Source: Mya arenaria
Taxonomy: Eukaryota > Mollusca > Bivalvia > Myida > Myidae
Assembly (NCBI RefSeq): GCF_026914265.1
Contig: NC_069122.1
Location: 38,817,014 to 38,881,013, forward strand
Length of the DNA stretch: 64,000 nucleotides
Direction of reading: 5' to 3'
Shown here piece after piece: positions 1 to 12,800 of the stretch. The stretch's first letter is position 1. Every line of letters starts with the position of its first letter. The notes beneath the pieces were generated by a model. It saw nothing but the letters and a program-made list of their open reading frames with translations. It was not told where the DNA came from and did not search any database. The position numbers were made by a program, and so were the translations under genes.

Positions 1-202
1 TTTACCGCTCATGCTGCATGTGGCTCGACCGTACGGCTTGTTCACCGCTCATGCTGCATGTGGCTCGACCGCACTGCTTGTTCACCGCTCATGCTGCATG
101 TGGCTCGACCGCACTGCTTGTTCACCGCTCATGCTGCATGTGGCTTGGCCACACGGCTTGTTTACCGCTCATGCTGCATGTGGCTCGGCCGTACGGCTTA
201 AC
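1..202. repeat. 40-bp tandem repeat, about 5 copies, running off the left edge
   Basis: A 40-bp unit containing the core CTCATGCTGCATGTGGCT is repeated five times with few substitutions and ends near position 202. The window begins inside the array, so its full length is unknown. Open frames across it arise from the repeat period and are not genes. Confidence 0.9.
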
Positions 203-840
203 CTTAACATTATTGCTCTATTAGTTTTTCGCAGAAATGGACCAAAGCTTCACGTGAAAAACACGTAGAAACAGTGGAAACAAACTCCATTTAAAAAAAA
301 TATATGAACTGAAATGCAGAAAAGCTTGACCGAAAACCAAACAATGCGGATAATGAAACTTTCAACAGCCTTTGTTCAATTTGTATATTTTTCTATATGA
401 CACATTCAAATAAAGCTTAGTTTGTATTGCATAACACATACTTATAACTGTTATTGTGGAAACACGTGCTGCTTTTGAAATAAATTCAGATGACATTACT
501 TCATATGAGAAATAGTGTTTTCTTTATTTCTTGGAGGACAAATGAAAAAAGGTTTCTGTTTTGAAATAAAGGTGCGCAAGGCAGATGTGGACTGCGGGTG
601 AAGATATATATAGCGCGTATATATATATTATGCCTTATATTATAATACATGATAACTTGTGTTTCAAAGTACTTAATATATAAACAATATGGTGAAAAAA
701 GTCAATTATGTACTCTTAATGAAGTTGATGACGAGTTACTTTTTCATTTACGTTGCTCTCATTTATGTTAATGGGAGGAAAATATACTTACCTTTAGTTA
801 ACACACATTTTTTCGATGTAAATAATTCAATAATGCAGAT
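203..840. other. Intergenic, nothing recognised
   Basis: AT-rich sequence between the 40-bp array and the start of the duplicated module. It has a short TA-rich stretch near 605-630. I see no supported gene; the 62-codon frame at 689-877 has no features to recommend it. Confidence 0.5.
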
Positions 841-2144
841 TGTAGATAAAACTTTGAAGTTGAATAATCTAGGTTAATCTAGGTTGGTATTCAATATTGG
901 TCTTAATTGGATCTAAAAACGATGTAGCTAATCGGATGACTTGTTACTAATAACTGACCAACAGATTGAATGAATTCAATGAGAAATGACCCTAAAATTA
1001 ACTTGAGTTTTGATGGGTTTTTTTGGTATATGTTTACCTCGTAGACATATAATAATACTCATAATATTTTTCGTAATATCTTTCTATAAATGTGTATCCA
1101 ATTTTAAGAGAACTTACAGAATTACTGACTTGCAAAGTACTTTCTTAAAAATGCATAGTATGGAAATGTGTACAGATCATCCGACTGTTAACATATTTTG
1201 CTGAGCATTGATTTATTGGTATCGAGAAATCGTGTTATGTTTCAACACTAAGTGTGCAATCAGTTCCATGGACGAGATAGGATGAGAATGTTACAATGCT
1301 TAATATCATATAAGGATAACCTTCTAAAAAGAAGCCTCAGAGAAAAAAAAATACACATAACATATTTAAAAGTTCTTATATTAATAGTATGCATGTTTAC
1401 AAAAGGTTAGCATACTTTTCGCCGATAATCAAAATGTGGGCAACGTGAAATATGGTGGAAATCATAACCAAATTATTGTACACACTTTCCGCATCTGTAG
1501 TCCACATCTGTCTCACGCAGACCTCAATTGAAATATTATCAATGTCACAATAGTTAATTGACACGAACATGTCAAGGTAATCGAGTTCTCTTTCTTCCAA
1601 CCCCTTGTCATCGTTTACATTATATGTTGATAGACATACTTGATTGTAACAAGCTCACTTTTGTGATTTGTTTTGTGAAACATTTTGCAGAAAAAGAATG
1701 GTTACAGCATATTATGTTGTCTTCATCATAACGCTTCAATAACTTCGTGTTAGTTCATAGTCTGCCGGCATACATGTAAAACAACACAACCTTTATAACA
1801 TTATATGGATACTCGAGTGTCCACTTACGACTACCATAGCTTAATTATACACGAGGATTTCAATTATTTGAAGTTATTCAAACATATACAAACTTACTAA
1901 GACTGGGCTTTACGGAAATTATACTTTTTAATTATAATGTCTAACAAGGATGCATGTGGTCGACCAAGGATGCATGTGCTGTTATCCTCAATTTTTCAGG
2001 CATCTTAAAAACAAAATATCCTTTAACTTGCTATCGCGAAGGAAATGCCATTTTTCAGTGTGCTTCAATTAACTGCACAAACGCAAACAGATCCGCTTCG
2101 TATGTTTAGAAAGCAACAGTTACTAGGTGTCAGTCCGAGCAGAA
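841..2144 (+). other. 5' flank of GPCR-1, the left end of the duplicated module
   Basis: From about 850 the sequence is recognisably the same as 35608 onwards, so this is the left boundary of the duplicated block. Similarity is patchy at 1000-1380 and strong again from about 1390 to the GPCR start. It contains the conserved minus-strand open frame listed separately. Part of it just upstream of the start codon presumably serves as promoter and 5' leader of GPCR-1. Confidence 0.6.
1397..1600 (-). CDS. Uncharacterised minus-strand ORF conserved upstream of both GPCR copies (67 codons)
   Basis: This frame has a counterpart at 35873-36217. Both share stretches such as DMFVSIN, CDIDNIS, RQMWTTD and LVMIST, and the one length difference between them in this part is a whole codon. 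That is what a constrained reading frame would show. Against it, the block is young and similar overall, no domain is recognised, and splice signals around it are weak. It could be an exon of an unrecognised gene, a decayed gene piece, or chance. I assign no function. Confidence 0.25.
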   Translation of the reverse strand: MEERELDYLDMFVSINYCDIDNISIEVCVRQMWTTDAESVYNNLVMISTIFHVAHILIIGEKYANLL

Positions 2145-3269
2145 ATGAATTCTACTGGGGATTACGAATACCCTGCATATGACTATGATTTTGAAGACTA
2201 TGCATATGACTTTTTAGCTAAATGGGATATAATATGTGCAGTTCTGTCATCGACGATAATCGTGATTGGTGTTTTGGGGAACCTTCTGACAGTTCTCGTC
2301 TTTTTAACAAGTAAGTGTGTTTGTTTCTATTTAGTAGTAACAGTTTAGATACCCGTGTCCATACGGTCCCTTTCCGACCTTTTCCTTTTTCACCTTTGCC
2401 AGAAAGAGAAGTGCTTATGAACGCATAACAAGCCAAAGGCAACATAGGCTTATTAATCAAACACAACAATATTGTAAATCTTACTGTATTGCTCGTTGGA
2501 AAAAAGTTTTGTCGAAAAGTATTATGTTTTAACATGTGTTTTAACATGTTAATTCTGGTAATTTGTGGCCATAAGGATGAGAGAGGTAATTAGTTTTGAC
2601 CGCACCGTAGTCATGCTCGTAATACGATTAATACTATTCGCTCACATCATATTAGTTGTATTTACTTTTTATTCCAGGGGAGCGCCGGAAAAGCAATATC
2701 GGCATTTACCTCTCGGCATTGGCCATTGCGGACATACTTGTTTTGACACTTCCAGCGATGGAGTTTTGGCTTATACTTGTTCTTCATAGATTTATCCGAC
2801 ACAGTTCCGATTTTTTGTGTAAACTACTTCCATACGTGACCTTTGTGCTACCATGCGTATCCGCCTGGATACTGGTTGCCGTGTCAATGGATCGTATGCT
2901 GAGAGTATGCGCACCACTCAAAATGAACGTTTTGTCAAAACCGAAACACGCCATTCTTGTTGTTGGTAAGTCTGTCGGCACTTTATAATAGTTCAGCATC
3001 GTGTGACGTATTCAACATATAGTTTGGAACTATATTAATGCATCCTTTCTGTAATACGTCAATGGCAGCAATTCATTATAATATATCTACTTAGTAAAAA
3101 GATGATTTATATTAATAAAAAATGGAATCATATCAAGCAATAGTGTCCCTTGTGGCATATTATCGCTTAAGAAATGTAGTATTTTGACGGCATTTTGGGT
3201 ATGTCATTTAAAAAAAATATCCAGCATAGTGAATTCAAAATTGCTTTTCTTAAGCAGTGAAAAGAGTGG

Positions 3270-3357
<88 letters not shown>

Positions 3358-6300
3358 ACTTGTCTAAGGATTAAAAATGGCGGCAGGTGGTCAGACTTTT
3401 TTTCTACCTGGGCTGAAAAATTCAAGTTTTAGTGATAATCTTAACAGTTTGCTCATTATTTGTGGATAAAACGGATTTACAATTTATTAAGTAACTAGAG
3501 CTAGTATTTTGAAGTGTTTTATTGTTTTTGGATCTTTAAAAATTGAGAACATTGTCACTCATAACCGGTTTGAAGTATTAGATATGCGGGAATGTCCAAA
3601 CAAAGAGACATCAATAAGTTCAAGCACTTCAAGGGAAGACTTTGTTTATGGGTCATTGGACAGCAAGTTGTTACATATGTTCGATGAGCTGAAGTTCATC
3701 AGGAACGAGCAAGTACACACTAGTATAACACTACATTCCTTCAAACAAAACATTACAGGTGTGAATGATAAACTTAATCAAGTGATTCGTGCGACAAAAT
3801 TAACAAACTGACGTTTTGAAAACTTTAGCCTGCAAATCTATCGACCTAGAGGCAAGGTCTAGAAGAAATAATCTTATATTCCGTGGCTTTGTAGAAAATC
3901 CTGGTGAGAATTGTGTCCAAATCGTCCGAGATTTTCTTCACAATAGACTGTCTATAGACGCGAGGAATATCTACATCGCACGCGCCCATAGGCTGGGCAG
4001 GCCAAACAAAAACAGGCGTTTCCAGAGTAGGCCCGTTATAGCAAATTTCCGAGACTATGGGGATATTGACCATGTGATGGGCAATGTTCGTCTTCTTAAA
4101 GGCACTCCCTTTTCCATAGACATGGATTTTCCCCGCGAGATACAGGAAGCGCGCAGCCGCCTGTGGCCTCATCTTAAAGATATCAAGAGGGAATATCCAA
4201 GATCTAGGGCGCAGATCGTATATCCTGCAAAACTAATTCATGATGGGCAGATCGTACGTGACGAGTTTCCTGATTGGAATCGCTTAGTTGGGGCAAACCG
4301 GATAGTGTCATTGAACGATATTGGTCACATAAGTAACCCGCGCATAAGTCGGTCGGCACTTAATGACACTTCCGACTGTCCGGTGGCGGCCCATTCTGTT
4401 GATAGTGATACCCCCGCTCAAGTTGGGTCTCTACTTCCAGTATCTACGCACGAATCTTCTAGTGTCGAGCCAACGATAATTTCGTCTCAAGACAGCTCCC
4501 AATCCAGCGATTCACAGCAGACAGACACCATCATCACGGACCCACAGGCGAGTGTGGCCCCCAGACAGCAGCTCAGGGTACCCAAGGAGACCGTAATCAC
4601 ACCAGCTAAGTTCGTTGTACTAAAGCCTGTTAGTCATGGCATGGCCGCACTACAGATTTCAGCACCGGTAAGGAAATCCACTTGTGAAACTGAACTAAAA
4701 ACTGTGCATTGTGACGAAGGAAATCCATTATTAAATAGTGACAAAGACACCCCTACGCGGGGCAGATCCCGTACCCCCCGTGCTGTAGCTAGGTCCGAAA
4801 AACGGTCTCAATCTGCGAAACCTTAAAAAAGCTAAGTGTCAGTAGAACTCGAGATAATGACAATAGCCAGGTTTTACCCACTTCTAAAAATACACCTGGT
4901 GTTGACAGCGGTGGTCAACCAGCGAAACGTGATCAGCCGATCACCGCATAGTGTACTGACGAGAAGGTCACGCTGAGATGTACGCTGTTAAATGTACAGG
5001 GTCTCACTAGCAGACAAACGAATCAGTTACACTCTACTGAGTTGATAAATATTTTTCAATCAAATGATATAATTCTTTTGACGGAAACCTGGACTAATGA
5101 CTTTTCTGATTTACAAATTGACAATTTTGAATGTAATGTTTTAAATAGGCATGAAAATAAGCAAAATAGTAAACGTTCTTCAGGGGGCATAATTGTTTAT
5201 TTGAGAAACACTTATGTTACAAATGAAACATTAATATTTACGAGTATTGACGATATTTTATGTATAAAAATCAGTAGTGTGTCGTTGGGTTTAGATAAGA
5301 ATCTATATTTCTGTTTATCTCATATGTTGTACCAAAAAATAGTAGTCGCCAGACTTTGATTGAAACTCACACATTCGATCGGTTACTTTCATTTATAACG
5401 GATCGTGAATCTAAGAATGTCAACTCTTTTTATTTTGTGCTTTGTGGTGATTTAAATGCTCATACTTCAGATAGGCCGGATTTTGTCACAGGCGATAATT
5501 ATATATACTTTAATGATTTGTTACCAAATAATTATATAACTGATGTACCGTTAACACGATGTTCAAAAGATAAAGGGAGGCTAAATAATTATGGATTAAT
5601 GCTGTTAGATTTATGTAAAGAAACCGGATTACGTATTTTAAACGGTCGATTTGATAGAGAAAAAAAGAGGGCAATTTTACGCACGTTGGAAGTCGGGGTT
5701 CAAGTGTTGTAGACTATGTTTTGACTACACAGAATTTATTTAAGCATGTATCGAGTTTTGTAGTTGAATCACCGAATATACTCTCTGATCATTGTGCTGT
5801 TAAATTTTCTTTGTTATTTAACAAACCTATCTCAGTAAACATCATTGAAGATAGAACTCGTAGCTCAGTTAATAGTAAATTCGTTTGGGATTGTGATAAA
5901 AAAGATGCATTCTTGCAAACATTTTCAAACCAGGAAACACTAGATAAATTACAATCGTGTAATCAAAGAATACAAGAGGCTAACTCGGTTAATGAAATTG
6001 ATTCATGTATTTCTGACTTTTCGTCAATTTTATATGATTCAGCAAAACCCTTTAAGCGCAAATGTAATGTGCATTCAGATACTAGTCATAATGAATATGC
6101 CACTATTACTTCTGACAAGCCATGGTTTGATGAGGATTGTTATATAAAAAGAAGGAGTTTCTATAGCATGTTAAGTCTGTATAGATTAGATAAATCAGAG
6201 GGAAATCGAAAATATATGGTAATTGGTAATCTCAATATAAAATATGTGTTCGTCAAAAAAAGTTAAATCATGATAAATTACAAACAAAGAGATTAAACGA

Positions 6301-9300
6301 GGCAAGATATAAAAATGCAAAAACATACTGGAATATGTTAAAAGGTTGTGCTAATACCAAGAGTACTTATATTTCAATAGATACATTTGAACGCTATTTT
6401 AAGAGTGTGAATAATCCTACTGATCCCTTTTTATGCGTAGACGAGGATGTTGTTGATTTTATAGATAGATATGAGAAAAATGAGTTTGATGTTATGTTTG
6501 CAGAATTGAATACGCCCATCAGCTCTGATTGTTTACTGAATGCTTTAACACAATTGAATACTTACAAAAGTGGGGGCCCAGATATGCATAAAAATGAATT
6601 TTTCATTCATGGGAAATCCGTCTTGTTGCCACATTTTCTTACTTTGTTTAATAAGCTTTTTGAAATAGGGTATTTTCCACCGGCATGGTCTGAGGGTTTT
6701 GTTATTCCGTTGCATAAAAATGGTAATATCAATGATGATAATAACTACCGAGGAATCACATTGCTGAGTACTGTTGGTAAACTTTTTACGAGAATATTAA
6801 ATAAAAAATTGACTGATTGGGCGGAAACATATAATGTATATATAGAAGCTCAGGTGGGATTTAGATCACGTATGGGAACTGTTGATAATATTTTCGTCCT
6901 GCATGGCATTATAACTCATATGTTGAATCAAAACAAACGTTTATACTGCGCTTTTATAGATTATACAAAAGCCTTTGATTATATAGTGAGAGACAATCTG
7001 TGGTATAAATTGATAAAGCTTGGAATTATTGGTAATATGTTGAATATAATTCAATCCATGTACAAATTGGTCAAATCAAAGGTTAAACATAATAATGTTT
7101 TAGGCGATGGATTTAATTGTACTCTTGGTGTGAGACAAGGAGAAAGTTTGTCTCCTTTTCTTTTCTCCATGTTTCTGAAGATATTTTTATACATAAAGGT
7201 TTAGATGGGATTGATGTCGATATGTTTAAGATATTCCTTATTTTATATGCTGATGATATTGTTATATTTGCCAACTCAGCAAATGAGCTTCAGTTAAGTT
7301 TAGATGCTAAATATGATATGATATTTAGCAAGGCAGGACGATTGAGAAATGATTTAAAGTTGTATTACAATAACGAGGAATTAGGAATCGCCAATGGGTT
7401 TTCATATCTTGGTATTGTGTTTAGTAAAGGAGGATCTTTTTCGGATGCCCAAACTACATTAGCAGGCCAAGCGCTTAAAGCCATTTTCCAAATGAATAAA
7501 TATCTTTATAAGTTCACTTGTCTATCAGTAAAGCATAGACTTGATCTATTTGACAAACTTATTGCCCCAATTTTAAATTATGCAGGAGAAGTTTGGGGAT
7601 TTGTCCAAGGTAATGCAGTTGAAAGAGTTCATCTACAGTTCTGTAAACGTATACTCGGTGTCAAAAAGACAACCCAAAATGATTTTATTTACGGAGAATT
7701 AGGAAGGTTAAGTTTTAAAACAATTAGATATATGAATATAATTAAATACTGGGTAAAACTATTGTATACTGATAATAACAAATACATAAAAAAGGTTTAT
7801 ATTATGCTTAAAAATGACATAGAGCGAAATGCAAATAAGCCGAATTGGTGTTCACTTACTAAAGACCTTCTTTGTAGTCTAGGTTTATTTGATGCATGGT
7901 TTTATCAAGAAATAGGCAATGTTGAATTATTTTTGTCATTAGTGAAACAGCGGCTAAAAGATAATTACATCCAGGATTGGCATGGTAGAATTAATGCATC
8001 GAGTAGAGCTCGATTTTATATTAATGTATCAAGTTTTAGACTTCAGCCATACCTCAAAATATTAAATGTTACAAAGTTCCGTAAGTCTATGTCTAAATTG
8101 CGGCTATCCTCACACAGATTAAGCATTGAAACAGGTAGATGGAATAGACCGCAATCAACACCATTAAACGAACGTATATGTACCATTTATAATTTATTAG
8201 AAGACGAGTATCATTTTTTTTTAGAGTGCACATTGTATACTGAACTCAGAGTTAGATATCTTCATAGGTATTATACAACGTCCCAGTATGTATAAATTAA
8301 TGGAACTCTTTAATATCGAAAATGAAGCTATTTTGAAAAATGTAAGTGTTTATATTTTTAAAGCATTTGAATTAAGAAACACTACGTTGAATTCCATGTA
8401 ATGTGTAAAGGTTTGTTGTAATTGTCGTCTATTTGTTTGTTAAAAAGTACACAGTGTTAGTGTACCTCTCTATACGTGTATAATTATGTATTTATTTATA
8501 TTATTTATTCATATGAATTATATTTCATAAATTTGTGTTTATTGTGTTATTGCTGCTTTTGTCGCCATTGTATATGTACATGTTTTGCCAGATGGGTCTA
8601 TGACCTTCTTGGAAATAAATGTTCTGTTCTATAATATAATTAACCCCTTTCATGACGTCTGCAATTATGACTATCACATGCTGATGTTTATTTACGTTTG
8701 TACTTCTCCACAAAAAGTAACAATAGTGATTCACTTATTCCATATAAAGTTCTACATGTGCACTACTTTCACGAAATTGGGAAAAGTATTAAACCTCTCA
8801 GATATTGTTTAGCCACATTGTAGAGAAAAGAAATATGATATGCATGCAACTGTACAGCCTGTCACTTCAGTTTAAATTTGTATAACATCTTATGTTCATT
8901 TCTCCATTCGTGAATTCTTCAATATACGCTCTCTTTTTAAAACAACTTTGGTCGCCTTTTCTCGTACGCAGCTCAGACATTACTCATTTTGATATATCAA
9001 TTTAACCTAGTTTTAGATGTTGTGTTGGTCTTGTTAATGTTTTAGCACTTGCTTGCATTACCACATACATAAATCATACATGCATGCCAATTATAAGACT
9101 GGAGAGATATCACCTCAATTTGAATTATTTTCTTGTTTATTGACGTGACCACTTTTAACACTATCTGTCTTGTGTTTTCAATCAAGTATGATGTTTATTG
9201 TTAACCAATTCCTCATGTTAAAAAGGTAGACTAATGTTTATCTGAAAGATGCACGTCTGAATAGTTAAATGATTCAATTTATAGCCTCTGAAGTATCCGA

Positions 9301-11721
9301 TATACGCAGTCATAAATGTGTACTTTTACAAACTGTTTATATAATTATTTTTTTACATTAAAATAATGTTTTAAACAAATATGAATTTACTGAAAGGAAT
9401 TCTTACTTGAAAGGAGTTATATGATTCGATGTATACTTTTACAAACGGTTTGAATATTTTGTTGTTGTTATTTCAGTATAATTTCTTTTATAAAAAAAAA
9501 CAACAAATTATGAATTTACTTAGAATAATTCAGACCTGCAATGAGAAACAAATGTTCAGGTAAGAACAAAAAAAAGTACATTTCTTACTTCATTTACTAT
9601 GACTCTACCTGTAGTTTTGTTTTGTATAGGTAGTCTCGTTAGAACGATGAGTATATTTCCTATTAAGCTTAAAAATTGTTACAGAACGAAAACCAAAAGC
9701 CAATTGTGCATTACTATGTATAGAGCTCAATCAGTTTGACATTTTAGCGTTTATGGAAACTTCGTTGAATAACTCTATTTCTTCTAAAGATCGTCTTTAC
9801 TTAAGCTAAATGTTACCATACAGGTAGGACAGTCCATCTGACAGTCACGGATGAGTGATGGTCTATGTTAGAACGGATATTTCTGCCCTGCGCCGACATA
9901 ATCTTGGGGTTAAAGAAATGGAATGCATTTGCTTAGTAATAATTGTTGAACAGAAACATCAACTATTAGCTTCATTCATTCGTCCTCGAAATGCTAGCAC
10001 AGTAGCTTTGTCTAGTTTGAATGATTCCATAGGTCTCGCAGTAGATACAGGTATAACATATATCCTCGTTACTGCTGATTTTAATATCGAGTGTTTCAAG
10101 CAACTCTCAAAATACATAACTAAACTATTTGTACAAAATATGGGTTGTCACAACTGATTGCCACTCACTTTATAAAGCATTCTTAATCACTTATTGATGT
10201 ATTTTTGGGATCATCTCCTGATATTATTTTCTTTCTCTGCAGTAGGCTTACCTTTCTTAGATCAATTGTGTCGATACCGTTGTCCTATTTACTGCTTGAA
10301 TACGAAAACATAACCAATCTCGCCATTAAGGGGTTAATTTGGAAACAGTCAGAAGGTAGTTATGAACTCATGTGTGCTCATATCTAACTGTGATTCATAT
10401 ATTGATCGTATTATAGATGAATACACGTCTTTTACAAACCAATCAATGTTGTAGTGTTGCGGATGAATACCTTAAAAATATGTCACCATACGGACATCAG
10501 ATCATCTTTGGTTCCACAATGAAATCTGTAAATTGATTCGCAGAAGGAAGAGAGCTTATAAACTAGCAAAACAAACAGACATCCCATCAGACATGTCCAT
10601 CTACAATCGCATACAAAATAAATAACACACTTATACGCTCAGCAAAATAAGATCATATTTACAAACTTGCAAAAGCGTGATCCATCAAACCAATCCTTAG
10701 ATTTCTGGAAATTCATGAAAATATCAACGCTTTACAGACCTAAGCACGCAGCATTTCGTCACTCAGACACAGAAATAAGCTATATGTAGACACCTTGGAC
10801 AATGCAACATTCTAAACACTTTCTCCCGATCACAAAACATTCTCGATAGTACAAATCATCACGTTCCTTCCAGCACACTAAACCCCTTTTTGTTATCTCA
10901 TAGTTTCAAATATTGACTATCATGATAACTTTGTGATGATCTGTCTACTTGCTAGTATATGTGTTTTTACCTATTATTAACCTATTATATAACCTATTAT
11001 ATTATCAAAATCCCGTTTTTCGATTTTGAATTTCTGACATTTTTTTTCTTTTTCGTTTTTATGATAACAAATCAAATCATCTGAAAAAAACATTTATTTT
11101 TATTAAATAATTTTAATATTCAAAGCAATATTGAAGTCTGCTTATAATATTTCAGCGGCTGTGACTGTGACAGTATCAGCAATATTCCTTCCGTTGATAC
11201 CCGGATGTGTCCTTGAGAGGTTTGGTAATATATCGACTTGTCATTTACATAAATCGATAATAACAGCGAAAGCTCTTTCCGACCTGAGCATGGCGTTCTT
11301 ATTCGCAGCCCCGTTTTTGATAATGCTTATAAATAACAGCATAATTCTTGTAAAAGTTGCTGGGTGTGCGGAGCGATATTGTGGAAAATCCAGAGAAAGC
11401 GATACAGTTAGAAACACGCCCCGACACCAAAAAGTGCTGAAAACAATAACACGACGAGTGATTCTACTCTGTGCCACTCATATGACGTGTAACGCCCCTT
11501 TAATGATACTACATGTAATCTGGACGTCTAACAATGGTTACCATGGCCCTGCGAGTGTTGACCTTAACTTCGTGTGTCATATTCTCATGTACCTAAACAA
11601 TAGTATCAATTTTGTCTTGTATTGCATGATAGGTTCTTCGTTTCGAACTGACTGCCTGAAAATAATGTCGGGATTCATGAGAAAATTACGTGCATTGTGC
11701 CATATTGGTGCATATCATTAA
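2145..11721 (+). CDS. GPCR-1: class-A (rhodopsin-family) peptide-type G-protein-coupled receptor, 3 exons, 339 aa
   Basis: Predicted plasma-membrane receptor. Exons are 2145-2310, 2678-2965 and 11156-11721; phases join cleanly (1,1) and the stop is TAA at 11719-11721. I start at the ATG at 2145, matching the start in GPCR-2. The N-terminus has an NST glycosylation site and an acidic, tyrosine-rich stretch (residues 6-22). TM1 carries GN (N46), TM2 LAIAD (D74), TM3 follows C103 and ends in DRM at 127-129 in place of DRY. Exon 3 encodes TM4-TM7, with NSINFVLY in TM7 in the NPxxY position. This layout fits invertebrate neuropeptide receptors of the FMRFamide/TRH-receptor-like type; the ligand is unknown. 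Intron 2 (8.2 kb) carries a same-strand LINE, a LINE relic and a TA microsatellite. Class assignment is firm; subfamily is inference. Confidence 0.9.
2311..2677 (+). other. GPCR-1 intron 1, strongly conserved with GPCR-2 intron 1
   Basis: Donor GTAAGTGT at 2311 and acceptor TTTATTCCAG ending at 2677. The block 2345-2530 is almost identical to 37030-37225, more so than exon 1 just upstream. It contains a purine-rich segment and a minus-strand open frame of no recognised family. Confidence 0.7.
3271..3354. repeat. (TA)n microsatellite, about 84 bp
   Basis: Uninterrupted TA dinucleotides in GPCR-1 intron 2, just upstream of the LINE. Absent from the matching place in GPCR-2. Confidence 0.98.
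3584..4826 (+). pseudogene. LINE ORF1 (RNA-binding chaperone-type protein), one frameshift
   Basis: The first part (3584-3808, plus leader) reads as a heptad-like, probably coiled-coil segment containing LDSKLLHMFDELKFIRNEQ, and hits a stop at 3809. The second part continues in another frame from about 3816, beginning with SIDLEARSRRNNLIFRG. That sequence and ARAHRLGRP are typical of the RRM-like core of L1-type ORF1 proteins. The C-terminal third (about 4330-4826) is Ser/Thr/Gln-rich and low in complexity. In working elements ORF1p coats the RNA; here the frameshift suggests loss. Confidence 0.75.
4960..8295 (+). pseudogene. LINE ORF2: AP endonuclease + reverse transcriptase, several frameshifts
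   Basis: N-terminal endonuclease: LLTETW near 5076, CGDLNAHT near 5450, and SDHCAVKFSLL near 5785, the characteristic APE-type residues (E, D-N, S-D-H). The reverse transcriptase follows: NNYRGITLLSTVGKLF near 6740, a CAFIDYTKAFD block near 6950, LGVRQGESLSPFLFSMF near 7125, and the catalytic YADD at about 7247. A C-terminal Cys/His segment (ECTLY near 8225, preceded by EDEYHFF) matches the tail of many invertebrate LINEs. Frame changes occur near 5355, 5690, 6240 and 7185, so the protein cannot be made whole. Known role of the family: target-primed reverse transcription. Confidence 0.85.
8636..9660. other. GPCR-1 intron 2, no feature recognised
   Basis: AT-rich intronic DNA between the LINE and the LINE relic. 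No supported ORF or repeat was seen. Confidence 0.5.
9661..10960 (+). mobile_element. Decayed LINE relic, endonuclease portion, in GPCR-1 intron 2
   Basis: Broken frames contain FDILAFMETSLNNSISSKD (near 9735), then VMVYVRTDISALRRHNL and the stretch ending VTADFN (near 10075). These correspond to the E-T-W and G-D-F-N endonuclease motifs of a jockey/CR1-like family common in bivalves. Past 10530 a degraded piece reads like the start of an RT linker (RRRKRAYKLAKQ). The 3' portion is deleted. The right end (10900-10960) resembles 41820-41890 in GPCR-2 intron 2, where the complementary C-terminal part of the same family survives. Confidence 0.65.
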
Positions 11722-12800
11722 TTCTTATTATATTCGTTTGGAATCGTTGTAAACGTTAAATTTCAATTGAAGAGAACATAAGCAATGCATAGCTATTGAC
11801 GCACTTGAACCGTTGCAGTATACAGTCAAAACTTGCTATGTCGAAGACGTTGAGACCTTAGGAAATACTTCGAGATAACGAACATTCGATATAACCGTAA
11901 TTCAAAAAGTGTATAACTAAACCAAAAAAAAATGAAAAAGTTCGACATAACCTGAACAACGAAATAACAGCGTTCGACAAAGCGAGTTTCGACTGGATAT
12001 GAAATATTTTTCGTGGTAAAATGTCTCCATCTCAACAGTTACAAAGTGGTATTACATACGTTGTTATGGATTTTATCAGATCATGTGAGTTCTATGTTAA
12101 GAGGGTGATAGGAAAACTACTGATTGTCGTGCCTTTTTAAAATATTCACAAAATAATGAGACTAAATCGATAGCATTGTGGTTGCTAAAAATAATTCCGA
12201 TTATTGTATTTTTTTGGGAGAATTGAAGAGTATTTAAGCTATGTTTATAAAAAACTTTGTTTGTTATACATAATTAAATTATATATTTAGCGTATTGCAC
12301 TATTTAATTGTCAGGTAAATAAAAGACGTACCTTTAAAATATATGAAATATACTACATGTACCTTCCTCTCACACAGGAATATTTATAGTAAGGACTTCA
12401 TTTAAAAGCCCTTTTACTGTTCACATGTACATTAAATGGGGACTACTTCTTTTAAATGTCGTTATGATGGACTTCAAATGTTTGTTTTTAACTGTTGGGA
12501 ACCGGAAAAAGCTTGCCCCATCTTACTCATATAAAGCGCGTGAAAAACATCCGCCACAAAGTACTTAACGCCAGCTGTTTTTTAAAGATAAATAAACAAA
12601 TGACATTTATACTGTACTTTATAATAACTGTATGTTTACCCGTTGTGGGTATAGCTAGACCGGTGACTCGGATACAGGGATGTTTAGACTGCTCATGTTA
12701 TGGGATTCTGGGATCGTATATCCCGCCAAATATAGGTAACGAGGGGATGGAAAGGCGTCCCACATCCGGTTAAGATGAATGGTAGCGTATTAGTAAGTTC
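11722..12800. other. GPCR-1 3' flank
   Basis: Collinear with 42684-43926 in copy 2 and contains a short MITE. At about 12490-12600 lies a single copy of the sequence that is an inverted pair (hairpin) in copy 2. No gene supported. Confidence 0.6.
11823..11995. mobile_element. Pogo/Tigger-like MITE, copy 1
   Basis: About 173 bp with inverted ends CAGTCAAAACTTGCTATGTC and the reverse complement of GCGAGTTTCGACTG, flanked on the left by TA. Further copies lie at 42785-42930, 23920-24101 and 60543-60722. It has no coding capacity. Superfamily assignment rests on the CAGT ends and TA target and is inference. Confidence 0.65.

Larger units (their letters stand above)
3375..8635 (+). mobile_element. 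Near full-length but inactivated LINE (ORF1 + endonuclease/reverse transcriptase) in GPCR-1 intron 2
   Basis: About 5.2 kb with the non-LTR layout: leader, ORF1 (about 3584-4826), ORF2 (about 4960-8295) and a 3' tail ending near a typical LINE terminus (GACCTTCTTGGAAATAAATG, 8601-8620). The element is absent from GPCR-2. It lies in the same orientation as the receptor gene. ORF1 is broken by one frameshift and ORF2 by at least four, so it is not autonomous. Ends are approximate because the empty site in copy 2 is itself rearranged. Endonuclease, RT and C-terminal Cys/His motifs are visible and described in the ORF entries. Confidence 0.88.

Noticed and set aside
11..268. 85- and 68-codon frames in the 40-bp repeat
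   Set aside because: Frame openness follows from the repeated unit; no start context, splice signals or family resemblance.
2218..2547. 109-codon minus-strand frame across GPCR-1 exon 1 and intron 1
   Set aside because: It overlaps the receptor exon on the other strand; the copy-2 frame is shorter and differently placed.
3184..3432. 82-codon frame with Tyr-Ile repeats
   Set aside because: Translation of the (TA)n microsatellite.
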